Assembly: GCA_049964655.1 (NCBI GenBank)
Contig: JBMFXC010000076.1
Coordinates: forward strand, 1-12,686
Reading direction: 5' to 3'
DNA: 12,686 bases
Source: JAJZJT01 sp049964655
Lineage (GTDB): Bacteria; Actinomycetota; Acidimicrobiia; Acidimicrobiales; RAAP-2
The translations under genes were made by a program, and so were the position numbers. Positions 12,685 to 12,686 of the stretch are shown in pieces (within the stretch, counting starts at the first letter, position 1; every line of letters begins with the position of its first letter). The notes below the pieces were generated by a model. That model did not search any database, was not told the origin of the DNA, and worked only from the letters and a program-made list of their open reading frames with translations.

Positions 12685-12686
12685 CG

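Overview
The window looks like a chromosomal segment of a high-GC actinobacterium, most likely of the class Acidimicrobiia. GC is high throughout, GTG starts are common, and genes overlap by 4 bp (GTGA). The gene block DUF948 – short membrane protein – alaS – ruvX – mltG – aroE is the conserved actinobacterial alaS neighbourhood. The first gene fragment carries the 'DGGGYW-VASDGGIFSFGDA-FYGS' type of 42-residue repeat that I associate from memory with Acidimicrobiia secreted or surface proteins. The class call is inference; the phylum-level call is firmer.

Layout. (1) 1-304: the 3' end of a repeat protein. (2) 412-6321: a plus-strand block of a DUF948-like membrane/coiled-coil protein, a second small membrane protein, alanyl-tRNA synthetase, the YqgF/RuvX RNase H-fold protein, the endolytic murein transglycosylase MltG, and shikimate dehydrogenase AroE. 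The genes from alaS to aroE are fused by 4-bp overlaps or a 1-bp gap. (3) 6425-8347: a rodA-type SEDS glycosyltransferase followed, through a 4-bp overlap, by a bifunctional-nuclease-family (DUF151) gene. The N-terminal part of that gene holds an 18-bp tandem repeat and a 100-N assembly gap. (4) 8402-11270, minus strand: a second, longer actinobacterial-type SEDS protein (RodA/FtsW family) and a LPG-synthase-TM/YbhN-like flippase-fold membrane protein. (5) 11319-12593, plus strand: an AI-2E/PerM-family transporter, followed by an intrinsic terminator-like hairpin at the window end.

Functionally the region joins translation quality (AlaRS), RNA/DNA processing (RuvX), aromatic amino-acid synthesis (AroE) and cell-wall growth (MltG plus two SEDS polymerases that converge on each other). 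No transpeptidase (class B PBP) partner is visible for either SEDS protein.

I found no clear sign of a new defence, mobile or RNA system. The most unusual features are: the unresolved (LVDGEE)n repeat fused in frame to a bifunctional-nuclease domain; a duplicated aroE 3' end that repeats the stop codon in frame; several in-frame tandem repeats at protein ends; and a recurring TAnnnT hexamer 6-8 nt upstream of SD-less start codons, suggesting leaderless transcripts.
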